The position numbers and the translations under genes are program-made. From the NCBI GenBank assembly GCA_903844685.1, contig CAIMUM010000139.1, positions 1 through 55,206 on the forward strand: a stretch of 55,206 bases of DNA, written 5' to 3'. The notes under the pieces were generated by a model. That model had not been told where the DNA came from and did not search any database. It worked only from the letters and a program-made list of their open reading frames with translations. Positions 24,667 to 32,616 of the stretch are shown here, piece after piece. The stretch comes from an uncultured Dehalococcoidia bacterium (GTDB taxonomy: Bacteria; Chloroflexota; Dehalococcoidia; GIF9; UBA5629). Within the stretch, counting starts at the first letter, position 1. Every line of letters starts with the position of its first letter.

Positions 24667-25638
24667 ATGTATCTTAAAATACTTGTTCCGCTGGATGGTT
24701 CCGAGGTTGCTGAGTGTGTGCTGCCCCATGTTGAGGTACTGTCAAGAGGTTATGAAAACGCCAGCATCACTTTTTTGTACGTTGTCGCACCGCTCGACTC
24801 GCCCATGGTCAATCCCAATTACAGGTCAAAGGTAAGGGCAGAGGACAGGGGCGCTGTCGAAGACTACTTGAAAAACAGGTCAAAGATAGGGACAGAGGCC
24901 AGGGATGCTGCCGAAGACTACTTGAAAAAACTGTGTGCAAAAGCCAGTTTCAAGGACAGGGCATCGGGCAAGGTTATAGTCGGCAAGGTGGCTGATGCTA
25001 TCGTGGAGTATGCGGCTAAGAACAGGATGGACATCATCGTCATGGCCACGCACGGGAGCTCAGGCGTGAGCCACTGGTTCTACGGAAGCGTGGCTGAGAA
25101 AGTGGTGCACGGATCAAAAATCCCCATCTGGCTGGTCAAGGCTTCAAGCCGTCACACTGTATCCTACGCCCACAACAAGAAATTGAGCGTGCTGGTGTCG
25201 CTTGACGGCTCAGAGGTAGCAGAATCGGTACTGCCGCACCTCGTGGAATTGAGCAAGCAGTTACCCAAAAATAAGATGGACATAACGTTGATGCGGGTTT
25301 GCGAGATCTTCTCTGGTCCAATCACCTACCCTCCACCCGTGGCCATGAGCTGGGAAGAGTGCCTTGCCTATGAAACGAAGAGATGCAAGGAGATCTGCCA
25401 GGATTACCTCAACCAGATACAGGCCAAGCTGGAGAAATCCGGGCTTAACACCCATACGGAGGTGCCGGAGGGCAACCCGGCAGAGGTACTGATTAAGTAT
25501 ATTAATAATAATCCTGTCGACCTGGTCATAATGTCCACTCACGGCCGCACCGGCATCAGCAAGTGGGCATTTGGCAGCATTGCGGAGAAGGTGCTCAAAG
25601 GCGCTGAAAGCCCAATATTGCTTGTCAGGGCCAAATAG
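24667..25638 (+). CDS. Universal stress protein, two UspA domains
   Basis: Two UspA domains lie in tandem (about 1-160 and 170-323), each starting with a hydrophobic strand and a 'VPLDGSEVAE'/'VSLDGSEVAE' motif and ending with the ATP-binding pattern 'ATHGSSG-x6-GS' or 'STHGRTG-x6-GS'. Such proteins bind ATP and help cells survive stress or energy limitation. Domain 1 carries an 18-residue tandem duplication (about residues 53-88). 'GGGAGG' precedes the ATG. A paralogue lies at 48212. Confidence 0.92.
   Translation: MYLKILVPLDGSEVAECVLPHVEVLSRGYENASITFLYVVAPLDSPMVNPNYRSKVRAEDRGAVEDYLKNRSKIGTEARDAAEDYLKKLCAKASFKDRASGKVIVGKVADAIVEYAAKNRMDIIVMATHGSSGVSHWFYGSVAEKVVHGSKIPIWLVKASSRHTVSYAHNKKLSVLVSLDGSEVAESVLPHLVELSKQLPKNKMDITLMRVCEIFSGPITYPPPVAMSWEECLAYETKRCKEICQDYLNQIQAKLEKSGLNTHTEVPEGNPAEVLIKYINNNPVDLVIMSTHGRTGISKWAFGSIAEKVLKGAESPILLVRAK
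24822..24929 (+). repeat. In-frame 54-bp tandem duplication within the Usp gene
   Basis: Two adjacent 54-bp units begin 'CAGGTCAAAG' at 24822 and 24876 and end with the 'GACTACTTGAAAAA' segment. They encode 18-residue copies ending 'VEDYLKN' and 'AEDYLKK'. The copies have diverged at several positions, mostly conservative, so the event is not very recent. Confidence 0.85.
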
Positions 25639-25696
25639 GGATTGCCCCGCCTGCCCCACAGGTTTAGCAGGGGTATGCATATACTCGTCAGCTAGT

Positions 25697-25726
25697 TTGA
25701 CCCTACTTTCGCACGGGTGTTAGAAT
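25697..25726 (+). promoter_or_regulatory. Promoter of the SDR-SDR-dehydratase operon
   Basis: -35 'TTGACC' (25697-25702), 18-bp spacer and -10 'TAGAAT' (25721-25726), 56 bp upstream of the first SDR gene. A 'GTCA-7-TGAC' inverted repeat overlaps the -35. Confidence 0.6.
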
Positions 25727-25781
25727 ACCCCGCGTCTTTGATTCAGAGTTTTCACACAATAAATTCAGGAGGATAACATCC

Positions 25782-26552
25782 ATGGCAGACACTAATCAGC
25801 CCCTGCTGGGGAAAATTGCGCTGGTGACGGGCGCCGGCGGCGGCATCGGCAAGGCGACCGTGCTCAAACTGGCCGAGGCCGGTGCAGACATATTGATGTG
25901 CGATAAGAAGACCGATGACCTGCCGGGACTGGCCGGCGAAGTTGTGAAAAAGGGCAGGAAGGCGTTGTGGACGGGGACTGATATGGGCGCGATGGACGAT
26001 GTTAACAAGCTTATCGAAAAAGCCAAGGCCGATTTCGGCAAGATCGATATCCTGGTAAACTGCGCCGCGGTCAGCCCGTTCTTCGGCCCGGTGCTGCAGG
26101 CTGACGAAAGGCTGTGGGACAAGATCATGTCGGTCAACCTCAAGGGACCCTTCTTCCTGGCGCTGGGCATCGCCAAGCTGATGATCGAAAACAAGTCGCC
26201 CGGCAATATCATCAATATCGCCTCTGCAGGCGGCATGCGCCCCGACCCCATGCTGGCTGTTTACGCTATCAGCAAGGCCGGCATGATCCACATGACCAGG
26301 ATGCTGGCCACCGAACTGGGCCCCCATAAAATCAGGTGCAATTCCATCTCACCCTCCTTCATTCGCACACGCTTTTCTAAGCCTATCTGGGGATTCCCCG
26401 AGATACTGGACTGGGCGGTCAAGCAGATACCGCTGGGGCGCATTGGTGAACCCGAGGAAATTGCCAATGTGGTCTTGTTCCTGGCTTCCGACGCTTCGAG
26501 CTATGTCAACAGCGAAAACATCGTGGTGACCGGCGGCATGTACGCCGGCTAA
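25782..26552 (+). CDS. Short-chain dehydrogenase/reductase (SDR), copy 1
   Basis: This 256-residue classical SDR has the NAD(P)-binding 'TGAGGGIG', the structural 'NCAAVSP' in place of NNAG, and an intact Ser-Tyr-Lys triad ('NIASAGG', 'YAISK'). An acidic residue after beta 2 ('MCDKK') suggests NAD preference. It oxidises or reduces an alcohol/ketone, most likely a hydroxyacyl-CoA given the neighbours. It resembles the next gene and shares features such as 'FSKPIWGFPEIL'. ATG 25782 follows 'CAGGAGG'. It is the first gene of a three-gene operon. Confidence 0.92.
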   Translation: MADTNQPLLGKIALVTGAGGGIGKATVLKLAEAGADILMCDKKTDDLPGLAGEVVKKGRKALWTGTDMGAMDDVNKLIEKAKADFGKIDILVNCAAVSPFFGPVLQADERLWDKIMSVNLKGPFFLALGIAKLMIENKSPGNIINIASAGGMRPDPMLAVYAISKAGMIHMTRMLATELGPHKIRCNSISPSFIRTRFSKPIWGFPEILDWAVKQIPLGRIGEPEEIANVVLFLASDASSYVNSENIVVTGGMYAG

Positions 26553-26584
26553 GCAGTAAAAAATAGTTAAGGAAGGCAAGGCCA

Positions 26585-27337
26585 ATGGATGTTTTACTTA
26601 GAGGCAAGGTGGCGCTGGTAACCGGCGCCAGCCGCGGTATCGGGAGGGCTATCGCCCTGGAGATGGCCAAATCAGGCGCTGACTTGGTTATCGCCAGCCG
26701 CAAGCAGGCCGACCTGGAGAAGGTCGCGGACGAGATCAAGGCGCTGGGCAGGAAGTCACTCGCGGTGGCAGCCCATATCGGGCGCATGGAGGATATAACC
26801 AACCTGGTCAACAAGGCCAGGGCGGAATTCGGCAGGATAGATATCCTGGTCAATAACGCCGCCACTAACCCGACCATGGATGCCGCTATCGATGCTTCCG
26901 AGCGTGCCTGGGACTCACTCATGAACCTCAACCTCAAGGGACTCTTTTTCCTCAGTCAGGCCGTGGCCAGGGTGATGCGAGAACACGGCGGCGGCGTTAT
27001 CATCAATATCTCCTCAGCAGCCGGGGTCACCCCCGATATTTTGCCCATCTATTCCATCAGCAAAGCAGCTGTCAATATGGCTACCAGGGTCATGGCCAAG
27101 GAATGGGCGCAGTTCGGCGTCAGGGCTAACACGCTCTCGCCGGGTGAGACCAGGACGGTATTCAGCGAGGCGCTTTGGGGAAATCCTGAGATACTCAAGC
27201 ACATAGTCGAGCGTACACCGCTCAAGCGGATAGCGGAACCCGAGGAGATGGCCCATGCAGCGGTATTCCTGGCATCCGACAAATCGGGCTTTATCACCGG
27301 GCAGAACCTTGTCGTAGACGGCGGCATGACGATATAG
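26585..27337 (+). CDS. Short-chain dehydrogenase/reductase (SDR), copy 2
   Basis: The 250-residue classical SDR has 'TGASRGIG', 'NNAATNP', and Ser-Tyr-Lys in 'NISSAAG' and 'YSISK', so it is catalytically complete. 'ASRKQ' after beta 2 (Arg/Lys) suggests NADP preference, in contrast to copy 1. A paralogous segment 'FSEALWGNPEIL' matches copy 1. It lies 32 bp downstream of copy 1 and 28 bp upstream of the dehydratase gene. The two may act on successive or stereoisomeric intermediates, or form a heteromer. Confidence 0.92.
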   Translation: MDVLLRGKVALVTGASRGIGRAIALEMAKSGADLVIASRKQADLEKVADEIKALGRKSLAVAAHIGRMEDITNLVNKARAEFGRIDILVNNAATNPTMDAAIDASERAWDSLMNLNLKGLFFLSQAVARVMREHGGGVIINISSAAGVTPDILPIYSISKAAVNMATRVMAKEWAQFGVRANTLSPGETRTVFSEALWGNPEILKHIVERTPLKRIAEPEEMAHAAVFLASDKSGFITGQNLVVDGGMTI

Positions 27338-27365
27338 CTTTATAAATAGTAATTAAGGAGGCGTT

Positions 27366-28847
27366 ATGATCACATCGGGTGAGTACAAAAAAAGGCTGAG
27401 CAAGATGCGGCGCAACCTGTACAACAACGGCAAGCTGATCGACCGCGAGCACAAGCATATGCAGGGCGCGGTCAATATCATCGCTAAGACCTATGACATG
27501 ATAACCGACCCCGAGTTAAAACAATATGAGGACCTACTCACCGCTACCTCTCACCTGACGGGAGAGAAGATAAACCGCTTCAACCATATCCACCGCAGCA
27601 TGCAGGACCTGCTGGCCAAGCAGCGCATGACCAGGCTCGCCTCACACCAGGTGGGGGGCTGCATAGCCCGCTGCATGGGCATCGATTCCACCAACGCGCT
27701 CTCGGTCATCACCTACCTCACCGACCAAAAATACGGCACTGAATACCACAAGAGGTTCGAGAACTGGTTGAGGGATTTCCAGACCAATGACCGCACCTCC
27801 TGCTGCGCGCAGACCGATGTGAAAGGCAACCGGCCGTGGAGGCCGCATGAGCAGAAAGACCTCGATCTCTACGTGCGCGTGGTGGAAAAGAAGAGCGACG
27901 GCATAGTGGTACGCGGAGCCAAGGTGCATAACTCCTACGCGCCGGCTGTGGAGCAGATAAACGTTATCCCCACCCGGGCGCTCACCAAGGAGGAGGGCGA
28001 CTGGGCTGTAGCCTTCACCATCCCGTCGGATGCAGAAGGTGTAAAGCAGATAGTCAGCTTCGCCATGCCCGACTATCCCGATAACTACAGCGGGCCGGGT
28101 CCCTGGGGAGGCGCCGACTCCATGACCATCTTCGACGACGTCTTCGTCCCCTGGGAACGCGTCTTCCTCTGCGGCGAAACCGAGATGGGAGGCTACCTGG
28201 CCCTGCTCTTCGCCCTCTATCACAGGCACAGCTACACCGGCTGCAAGCCCGCCATGACCGACGTGCTGACCGGCGCCACGGCGCTGATGGCCGAGGTTAA
28301 CGGCATCGAGAAGGAGCACCATGTCAAAGAGAAGCTGGCCGAGCTCATCTGCACCTCTGAGCTTTGCTACGGAACGGGCATTGCCGCCGCCATCAACGGC
28401 TACCAATCGCCTTCCGGCACCTGGGTGCCGGACATCACCTACTGCAACGTCAGCCGCAGGCACGCCGGCCTGAATATCTACCACGAGTACGACATACTGG
28501 CCGATATCGCAGGCGGTATGCCGGCCACCTTACCACGCCCGGCAGACTGGGTAAACGAGGAGACCAGGCCTTTTATCGAGAAATATATGGTCCGCAACCC
28601 CAACATGGCTGTGCAGGACGTTCTCAAGGCCTTCGCCTGGGTGCAGGGCATCTCCTGCTCGGAGGCTTCGGGCGTCATGCAGTATGCGGGCGTACACGGC
28701 GGAGGCTCCCCCAGGATGGAGCAGATCGCCATCATGGGCGCCTACAACATGGAGAATACCAAGAACATCGCCAAGCGCCTGGCTGGCATCAAGACCGACA
28801 AGCCCTATACCTTCGACAGGCTCGGGACTACTCCTCCTCTAAAATAA
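27366..28847 (+). CDS. 4-hydroxybutyryl-CoA dehydratase/4-hydroxyphenylacetate 3-hydroxylase family (FAD, [4Fe-4S])
   Basis: This 493-residue protein belongs to the family that includes 4-hydroxybutyryl-CoA dehydratase and HpaB. The four [4Fe-4S] ligands of the dehydratase are all present: C99-x3-C103 ('GGCIARC') and H286-x6-C293 ('HRHSYTGC'). This argues for the radical dehydratase or vinylacetyl-CoA isomerase type rather than the oxygen-dependent HpaB type. The enzyme would dehydrate a 4-hydroxyacyl-CoA through a ketyl radical. 'AAGGAGG' precedes ATG 27366. It ends the SDR operon before a terminator. The actual substrate may differ from 4-hydroxybutyryl-CoA. Confidence 0.9.
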   Translation: MITSGEYKKRLSKMRRNLYNNGKLIDREHKHMQGAVNIIAKTYDMITDPELKQYEDLLTATSHLTGEKINRFNHIHRSMQDLLAKQRMTRLASHQVGGCIARCMGIDSTNALSVITYLTDQKYGTEYHKRFENWLRDFQTNDRTSCCAQTDVKGNRPWRPHEQKDLDLYVRVVEKKSDGIVVRGAKVHNSYAPAVEQINVIPTRALTKEEGDWAVAFTIPSDAEGVKQIVSFAMPDYPDNYSGPGPWGGADSMTIFDDVFVPWERVFLCGETEMGGYLALLFALYHRHSYTGCKPAMTDVLTGATALMAEVNGIEKEHHVKEKLAELICTSELCYGTGIAAAINGYQSPSGTWVPDITYCNVSRRHAGLNIYHEYDILADIAGGMPATLPRPADWVNEETRPFIEKYMVRNPNMAVQDVLKAFAWVQGISCSEASGVMQYAGVHGGGSPRMEQIAIMGAYNMENTKNIAKRLAGIKTDKPYTFDRLGTTPPLK

Positions 28848-28880
28848 GTAGAACTACTTACTTTAGCGGTCAAAGATACA

Positions 28881-28917
28881 GGCAGCAAGCACAAATTGTG
28901 CCTGCTGCCGTTTTTTT
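28881..28917 (+). terminator. Intrinsic terminator after the dehydratase gene
   Basis: A 14-bp stem with one mismatch ('GGCAGCAAGCACAA' pairing with 'TTGTGCCTGCTGCC') is followed by TTTTTTT. Confidence 0.88.
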
Positions 28918-28995
28918 ATCTGAAAACCTGTGTTGGCTTAGCGAAAAATTTAAACACCACATTTCCAAATATACGCATCATTGATTGACACTATA

Positions 28996-29004
28996 TGATA
29001 TAAT
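28996..29004 (+). promoter_or_regulatory. Extended -10 promoter of the substrate-binding protein gene
   Basis: 'TGATATAAT' is a perfect extended -10, 26 bp upstream of the ATG. The TTGACA at 28985-28990 is only 8 bp away and cannot serve as its -35. Confidence 0.6.
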
Positions 29005-29030
29005 AGCTTCACAATTATAAGGAGGTGGCA

Positions 29031-30413
29031 ATGAAGTCCAAGGGCACGATTCTATCATTACTCGTTATACTTACACTCGTAGCTGTGGTGGTGGTTACCG
29101 GATGCGCTCCGGCAGCGCCATCAGGCCCTAACACCGGGCCGATCGTGATCGGCTATGTCGGCGCAGCGGCCGGTCCCGGCACCAAGCCCTGCATAGACGC
29201 CCAGGCTATGGCGGTTGAGGAGATCAACGCGGCGGGCGGTATACTGGGCAGGCCGGTAAAATTCGTCGTTGAGGACAGCAAGGGCGAGGCCTCGCTGACG
29301 GTGGCCGGCGTAACCAGGCTGGTCATGGGAAGCAAGGTAACTGCCTATTCTGTGGAAGGCCGTACCGAGATGACCCTGCCGGCCAAGCAGAAGACAATTG
29401 AGCTGTACAAGGATTTCCCGCATATCATGGTCGGCAATGGGGCCAGCGGCGTGGAGGTCACGGAATCCGTTGTCAAGAACTACGCGACGGAGAAGATGAT
29501 CTTCCGCCAGTTCAACCCCGAACCGGGTCACTTTGCCTGGGCCAGCCTCATCATGTCGATGTCCAACCCCAGCAGCCCCGTGGCTTTGAAGGGTTTCGCC
29601 CCTAAGAAGTGGGCCCTGCTGTATGAAAACCTAGCGTGGACGCTGCTCTTCAGGAACGGCTGGAATAACCCAGATGCACCAGCGTTGACCTCCTGGGACC
29701 AGATGGCCAAGGATGACTACGGCATCAACGTGGTCTACAGCAAACCGGTGTCCGCCAGGACCGGCATGTGGCTCCCGGTGCTCGATGAAATCTCCAAGAG
29801 CGGCGCCGATATAATCTTCATGGTGTCAAGTTGGTTTACCGATACCGAAGTGCTCACCAAGCAATGGGCCGATTCACCCGCCAAGGATATCGAGATGTAC
29901 CTTTACGGCGGCGTGGGTCAGACACACGATTTCTGGCAGATGACCGGCGGCAAGGCGCTGGGCGTGCTGTCCGCTTCCTACGAAACCCCCATCACCGACG
30001 TGAATATGGCGTTCGTGAAGAAAGCTAACGCCAGGGGCATACCCGTCCAGATGAGTGTTAACTGCGCCTATGACGATATCTACTTCCTCAAGGCTGCTAT
30101 CGAGAAGGCCGGCGGCACCGCCGATATGGACAAGCTGATCGCAGCATACGAAACAGTTCAGGTCCCCGGCACTCTCGGCCTGCAAAGGATTGAGATGACT
30201 AAGGTCCCCGGCTTCTTCCACTCCCGCGTAGCTGCGGACCCCGCCAAGCCCAAGACACTCATCCCGGGCGCCATGGGCATCGGCATGGCCCAGTTCCAAC
30301 AGAACGGCGAGATGGTACCCATGTACCCCGAGAAATATGCTCAGCTTGATAAATACCAGTCACCTGCAGCCCTGCGCGCTGCGGCAGCCGCAGCCCCACC
30401 GGCAGCTAAATAA
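29031..30413 (+). CDS. ABC transporter substrate-binding lipoprotein (branched-chain amino acid/LivK type)
   Basis: The start is ATG 29031 with 'AAGGAGG' upstream; the track's GTG 29025 is six bases too early. A lipoprotein signal ends in 'VTGC' (C25). The mature part has the type I periplasmic-binding fold of LivK proteins: 'PIVIGYVGAAAGPGTKPCIDAQAMAVEEINAAGGILGRPVKFVVED'-type motifs at the N-terminus. It ends in an Ala/Pro-rich tail. It should deliver a carboxylate or amino-acid-like ligand to the LivHMGF transporter encoded on the opposite strand 6 kb away. The ligand is unknown. Confidence 0.9.
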   Translation: MKSKGTILSLLVILTLVAVVVVTGCAPAAPSGPNTGPIVIGYVGAAAGPGTKPCIDAQAMAVEEINAAGGILGRPVKFVVEDSKGEASLTVAGVTRLVMGSKVTAYSVEGRTEMTLPAKQKTIELYKDFPHIMVGNGASGVEVTESVVKNYATEKMIFRQFNPEPGHFAWASLIMSMSNPSSPVALKGFAPKKWALLYENLAWTLLFRNGWNNPDAPALTSWDQMAKDDYGINVVYSKPVSARTGMWLPVLDEISKSGADIIFMVSSWFTDTEVLTKQWADSPAKDIEMYLYGGVGQTHDFWQMTGGKALGVLSASYETPITDVNMAFVKKANARGIPVQMSVNCAYDDIYFLKAAIEKAGGTADMDKLIAAYETVQVPGTLGLQRIEMTKVPGFFHSRVAADPAKPKTLIPGAMGIGMAQFQQNGEMVPMYPEKYAQLDKYQSPAALRAAAAAAPPAAK

Positions 30414-30428
30414 TAAGGAGGTATTGAT

Positions 30429-31127
30429 TTGAGGAAGTTTTATTTACCTATTGCGATCCTGATGATAGCTGTCATGCTCGGCAGCATCGGCTGCGGCCCT
30501 TCCGCGCTAAAACCGTGCACCGTCGCGCTCGGCTATGTGTCCAACGAGTGGGCCGGCGAGGAAACCATCGCAGCCGACGTTTTACTCACCGTTAACAACC
30601 CCAACTCGGTCCCCGTTTCGCTCGACTCCCTGGACTACAACGTTTTTGCCAACAAAGCGAAGGTCGGCATGAAGACCCTGGCGCCTCGCCTGATCATCCC
30701 CGCCAACGGGTCTATCAGCCTCACCACTGTCAGCGTTATCGACTTCTCCGGTACCCTGGCTATCAACCCTAACTATCTTGGCCTGGGTAAGGACTATGTC
30801 ACGGCCCACGTTATGGCTGCCCCGCTGTGGAAGGCACTCGGTGGCAAAAAGCCCAACTTTTGGGCCTATCCGGCGCTGGGTATCCAGGCTATTGCCAATG
30901 GCGGACCCACCGTTGCTGATATCAAGGCCGGCACTGCCGATATGGCCGCTGCGGTTGGCGCTTATGCCAAGATCCGCGGCACCATCGATGCTGTCCAGGG
31001 CGCGATGGACAAGACCTGGACTGCTTCTCCTGACGGCCCCTGCCTCTACAACGTGACGGGCAAGGCAACTATTTCCTACGGTACGATGACCAAGGACACT
31101 TCTTTCGACCTCAATTACACGAAATAG
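30429..31127 (+). CDS. LEA14-like (LEA type 2/WHy domain) lipoprotein
   Basis: The TTG start at 30429 is set by an ideal 'AAGGAGG' seven bases upstream. A lipoprotein signal ends 'LGSIGC' (C22). Residues about 45-105 have the WHy/LEA14 pattern, 'ADVLLTVNNPNSVPVSLDSLDYNVF' in family style, a beta-sandwich linked to desiccation and stress proteins. The C-terminal half contains 'ADIKAGTADMAAAVGAYAKIRG' and a final beta-rich segment. It lies 15 bp after the substrate-binding protein gene and shares its transcript. A role in the transport complex or in surface stabilisation is possible, but not shown. Confidence 0.78.
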   Translation: MRKFYLPIAILMIAVMLGSIGCGPSALKPCTVALGYVSNEWAGEETIAADVLLTVNNPNSVPVSLDSLDYNVFANKAKVGMKTLAPRLIIPANGSISLTTVSVIDFSGTLAINPNYLGLGKDYVTAHVMAAPLWKALGGKKPNFWAYPALGIQAIANGGPTVADIKAGTADMAAAVGAYAKIRGTIDAVQGAMDKTWTASPDGPCLYNVTGKATISYGTMTKDTSFDLNYTK

Positions 31128-31151
31128 TAGGCTACTTATTTGGGTCACTTT

Positions 31152-31183
31152 AAGTGCCTCCCGGGATCGCCCGGGAGGCACTT
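31152..31183. terminator. Long perfect hairpin after the LEA14-like gene
   Basis: 'AAGTGCCTCCCGGG' pairs perfectly with 'CCCGGGAGGCACTT' around an ATCG loop, 24 bp after the stop codon. The T-tract is short (CTTTCGTT), so it may be a terminator or an RNA 3'-end stabiliser. Confidence 0.7.
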
Positions 31184-31227
31184 TCGTTAGATCACGGGTT
31201 TTATGATCAAGAATAAGGGGGAAAAGA

Positions 31228-31254
31228 AAAAGGGCCTCAAAAGGCCCTTTTATT
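31228..31254. terminator. Bidirectional intrinsic terminator between convergent operons
   Basis: The stem 'AAAAGGGCCT'/'AGGCCCTTTT' is flanked by a T-rich run on the plus side and, read on the minus strand, by TTTTTCTTTTC. It can stop both the plus-strand transport transcript and the minus-strand liv/CoA-transferase transcript. Confidence 0.85.
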
Positions 31255-31273
31255 TATGGCAATATGAAACTCC

Positions 31274-32596
31274 CTACTCCAAGTATTTCTCGCGCACATA
31301 AGTATTATCCTGCCCTATGCCGCATTTTACCCATTTAACGCGCGGTGGAGATTCGGACATCTTGATAAAGTTTACCGGCATGGTAAACTTCCCCAGCATC
31401 TCATCATCGAATTCCTGAAATGAGCGCCGCTTGTTCCAGTGCGGGTTCTGCCTGGCTGTAGCCGGCTTCTGCACTTCCATAATGATCGGCACACCGCCAC
31501 CCCGCCACTTCGAACGGGCGGATTTGATGCTGTAATCAAGGGCTTTCTTGACCAGTTCGCCGGAGGTATATTTAGTGGTTTGCTCCTCGATAATTTTATA
31601 AAATGCCTCTATCTGCGTGAGGATGTCAGGTATGCGGTCAAAGGTAAAACGGAAGTCATCTTCGTGCTTCCACAGGTTGAGCACCTTGAGCAATGCCCTG
31701 AAATCGTGGTCCCTGCCAGCAGCTATGGCTACGATTCCGTCCTTGCTCTTCCAGAACCCGTAGGGGTAAATGGCAAAGTCATGTTTGCCGATCCTTGGCC
31801 GGGCCTTGTCCCAGGTGAAACCGATAGTGACCGGGTAGCCTACCAGTGAAACATATGAATCGGCGGTTGCTACATCCACCATCTGGCCCTCCCCTGTGGC
31901 CCTTGTGTAGTACCTCGCAATAGCTCCACCCAGGGCCGCTTCCACGCCGGATATGTACCAGCCCAACCAGACACCTGCCCTCAAAGGCCAGTTCCAAGGC
32001 TCCCCCTCTCCCGGCATATCGCCTATATTTGCAGGTAATCCGGAGGCCGCCTGTGCAGTAATATCAGAATCTGGGATACCGATGAATTCCTGGGCCTTCT
32101 TGCCGTATTGGCCGTAGGGGCTGATAGCAATATACACCAGTCCCGGGTTGATCTCGCTCAATTGCCGGTAGCCGATGCCCCAGAAGTCCATTTTACCCGG
32201 CTCATAAGTCTCGATGATTACATGGGCTTTTTTCGCCAGTTTCTTGAATTCTTCCCTTCCCGCCTCCTCCCTGAGATCCAGGGTCATATAGCGCTTGTTG
32301 CGCGCCTCCATGATGAAGGGGACTCCAACGCCATTACGGTTCACACCATAAGGTGTAATCTTGCGGGAGGGGTCACCCTCGGGGGGCTCGATCTTGATTA
32401 CCTCAGCGCCGAATTCAGCATATATGCTCGAACATATGTCTCCCGACAAATTGGCGTAACTTACATCGAGTATTACTGCATCATCCAGCACCTCGGCTTT
32501 ACCATCAGGGTTCATCATGCCCTTGAGGAATATCTCACGTTCTTTACCGCTGCCGCCGTATCTTACCAGGATTTGTTCTTTTTCTTTATCGCTCAT
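31274..32596 (-). CDS. CaiB/BaiF class III CoA-transferase, copy 1
   Basis: The 440-residue protein has the class III CoA-transferase fold: 'VLDVSYANLSGDICSSIYAEFGAEVIKIEPPEGDPSR' style N-terminus, 'EARNKRYMTLDLR', and an Asp in 'DSDITAQAASG' at the place of the catalytic aspartate that forms the mixed anhydride. Such enzymes move CoA between carboxylic acids without ATP. It has an N-terminal extension of about 35 residues relative to short family members. It lies 20 bp after copy 2 and ends the liv operon. Partner acids are unknown. Confidence 0.9.
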   Translation of the reverse strand: MSDKEKEQILVRYGGSGKEREIFLKGMMNPDGKAEVLDDAVILDVSYANLSGDICSSIYAEFGAEVIKIEPPEGDPSRKITPYGVNRNGVGVPFIMEARNKRYMTLDLREEAGREEFKKLAKKAHVIIETYEPGKMDFWGIGYRQLSEINPGLVYIAISPYGQYGKKAQEFIGIPDSDITAQAASGLPANIGDMPGEGEPWNWPLRAGVWLGWYISGVEAALGGAIARYYTRATGEGQMVDVATADSYVSLVGYPVTIGFTWDKARPRIGKHDFAIYPYGFWKSKDGIVAIAAGRDHDFRALLKVLNLWKHEDDFRFTFDRIPDILTQIEAFYKIIEEQTTKYTSGELVKKALDYSIKSARSKWRGGGVPIIMEVQKPATARQNPHWNKRRSFQEFDDEMLGKFTMPVNFIKMSESPPRVKWVKCGIGQDNTYVREKYLE

Positions 32597-32616
32597 ATAT
32601 CTGCCCTAATTTATTT

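Noticed and set aside
27642-28484. 280-aa minus-strand ORF within the dehydratase gene
   Set aside because: It lies entirely inside a conserved enzyme gene whose metal ligands are read in the plus frame; the antisense ORF results from GC-rich codon bias.
27366-28847. Annotation as oxygen-dependent 4-hydroxyphenylacetate 3-monooxygenase (HpaB)
   Set aside because: The four [4Fe-4S] ligands absent from HpaB are all present, and no HpaC flavin reductase is adjacent.
28985-29004. TTGACA followed by TATAAT as a classical promoter
   Set aside because: The spacer is only 8 bp, far from the 16-18 bp needed; the -10 with its TG extension is kept as an extended -10 instead.
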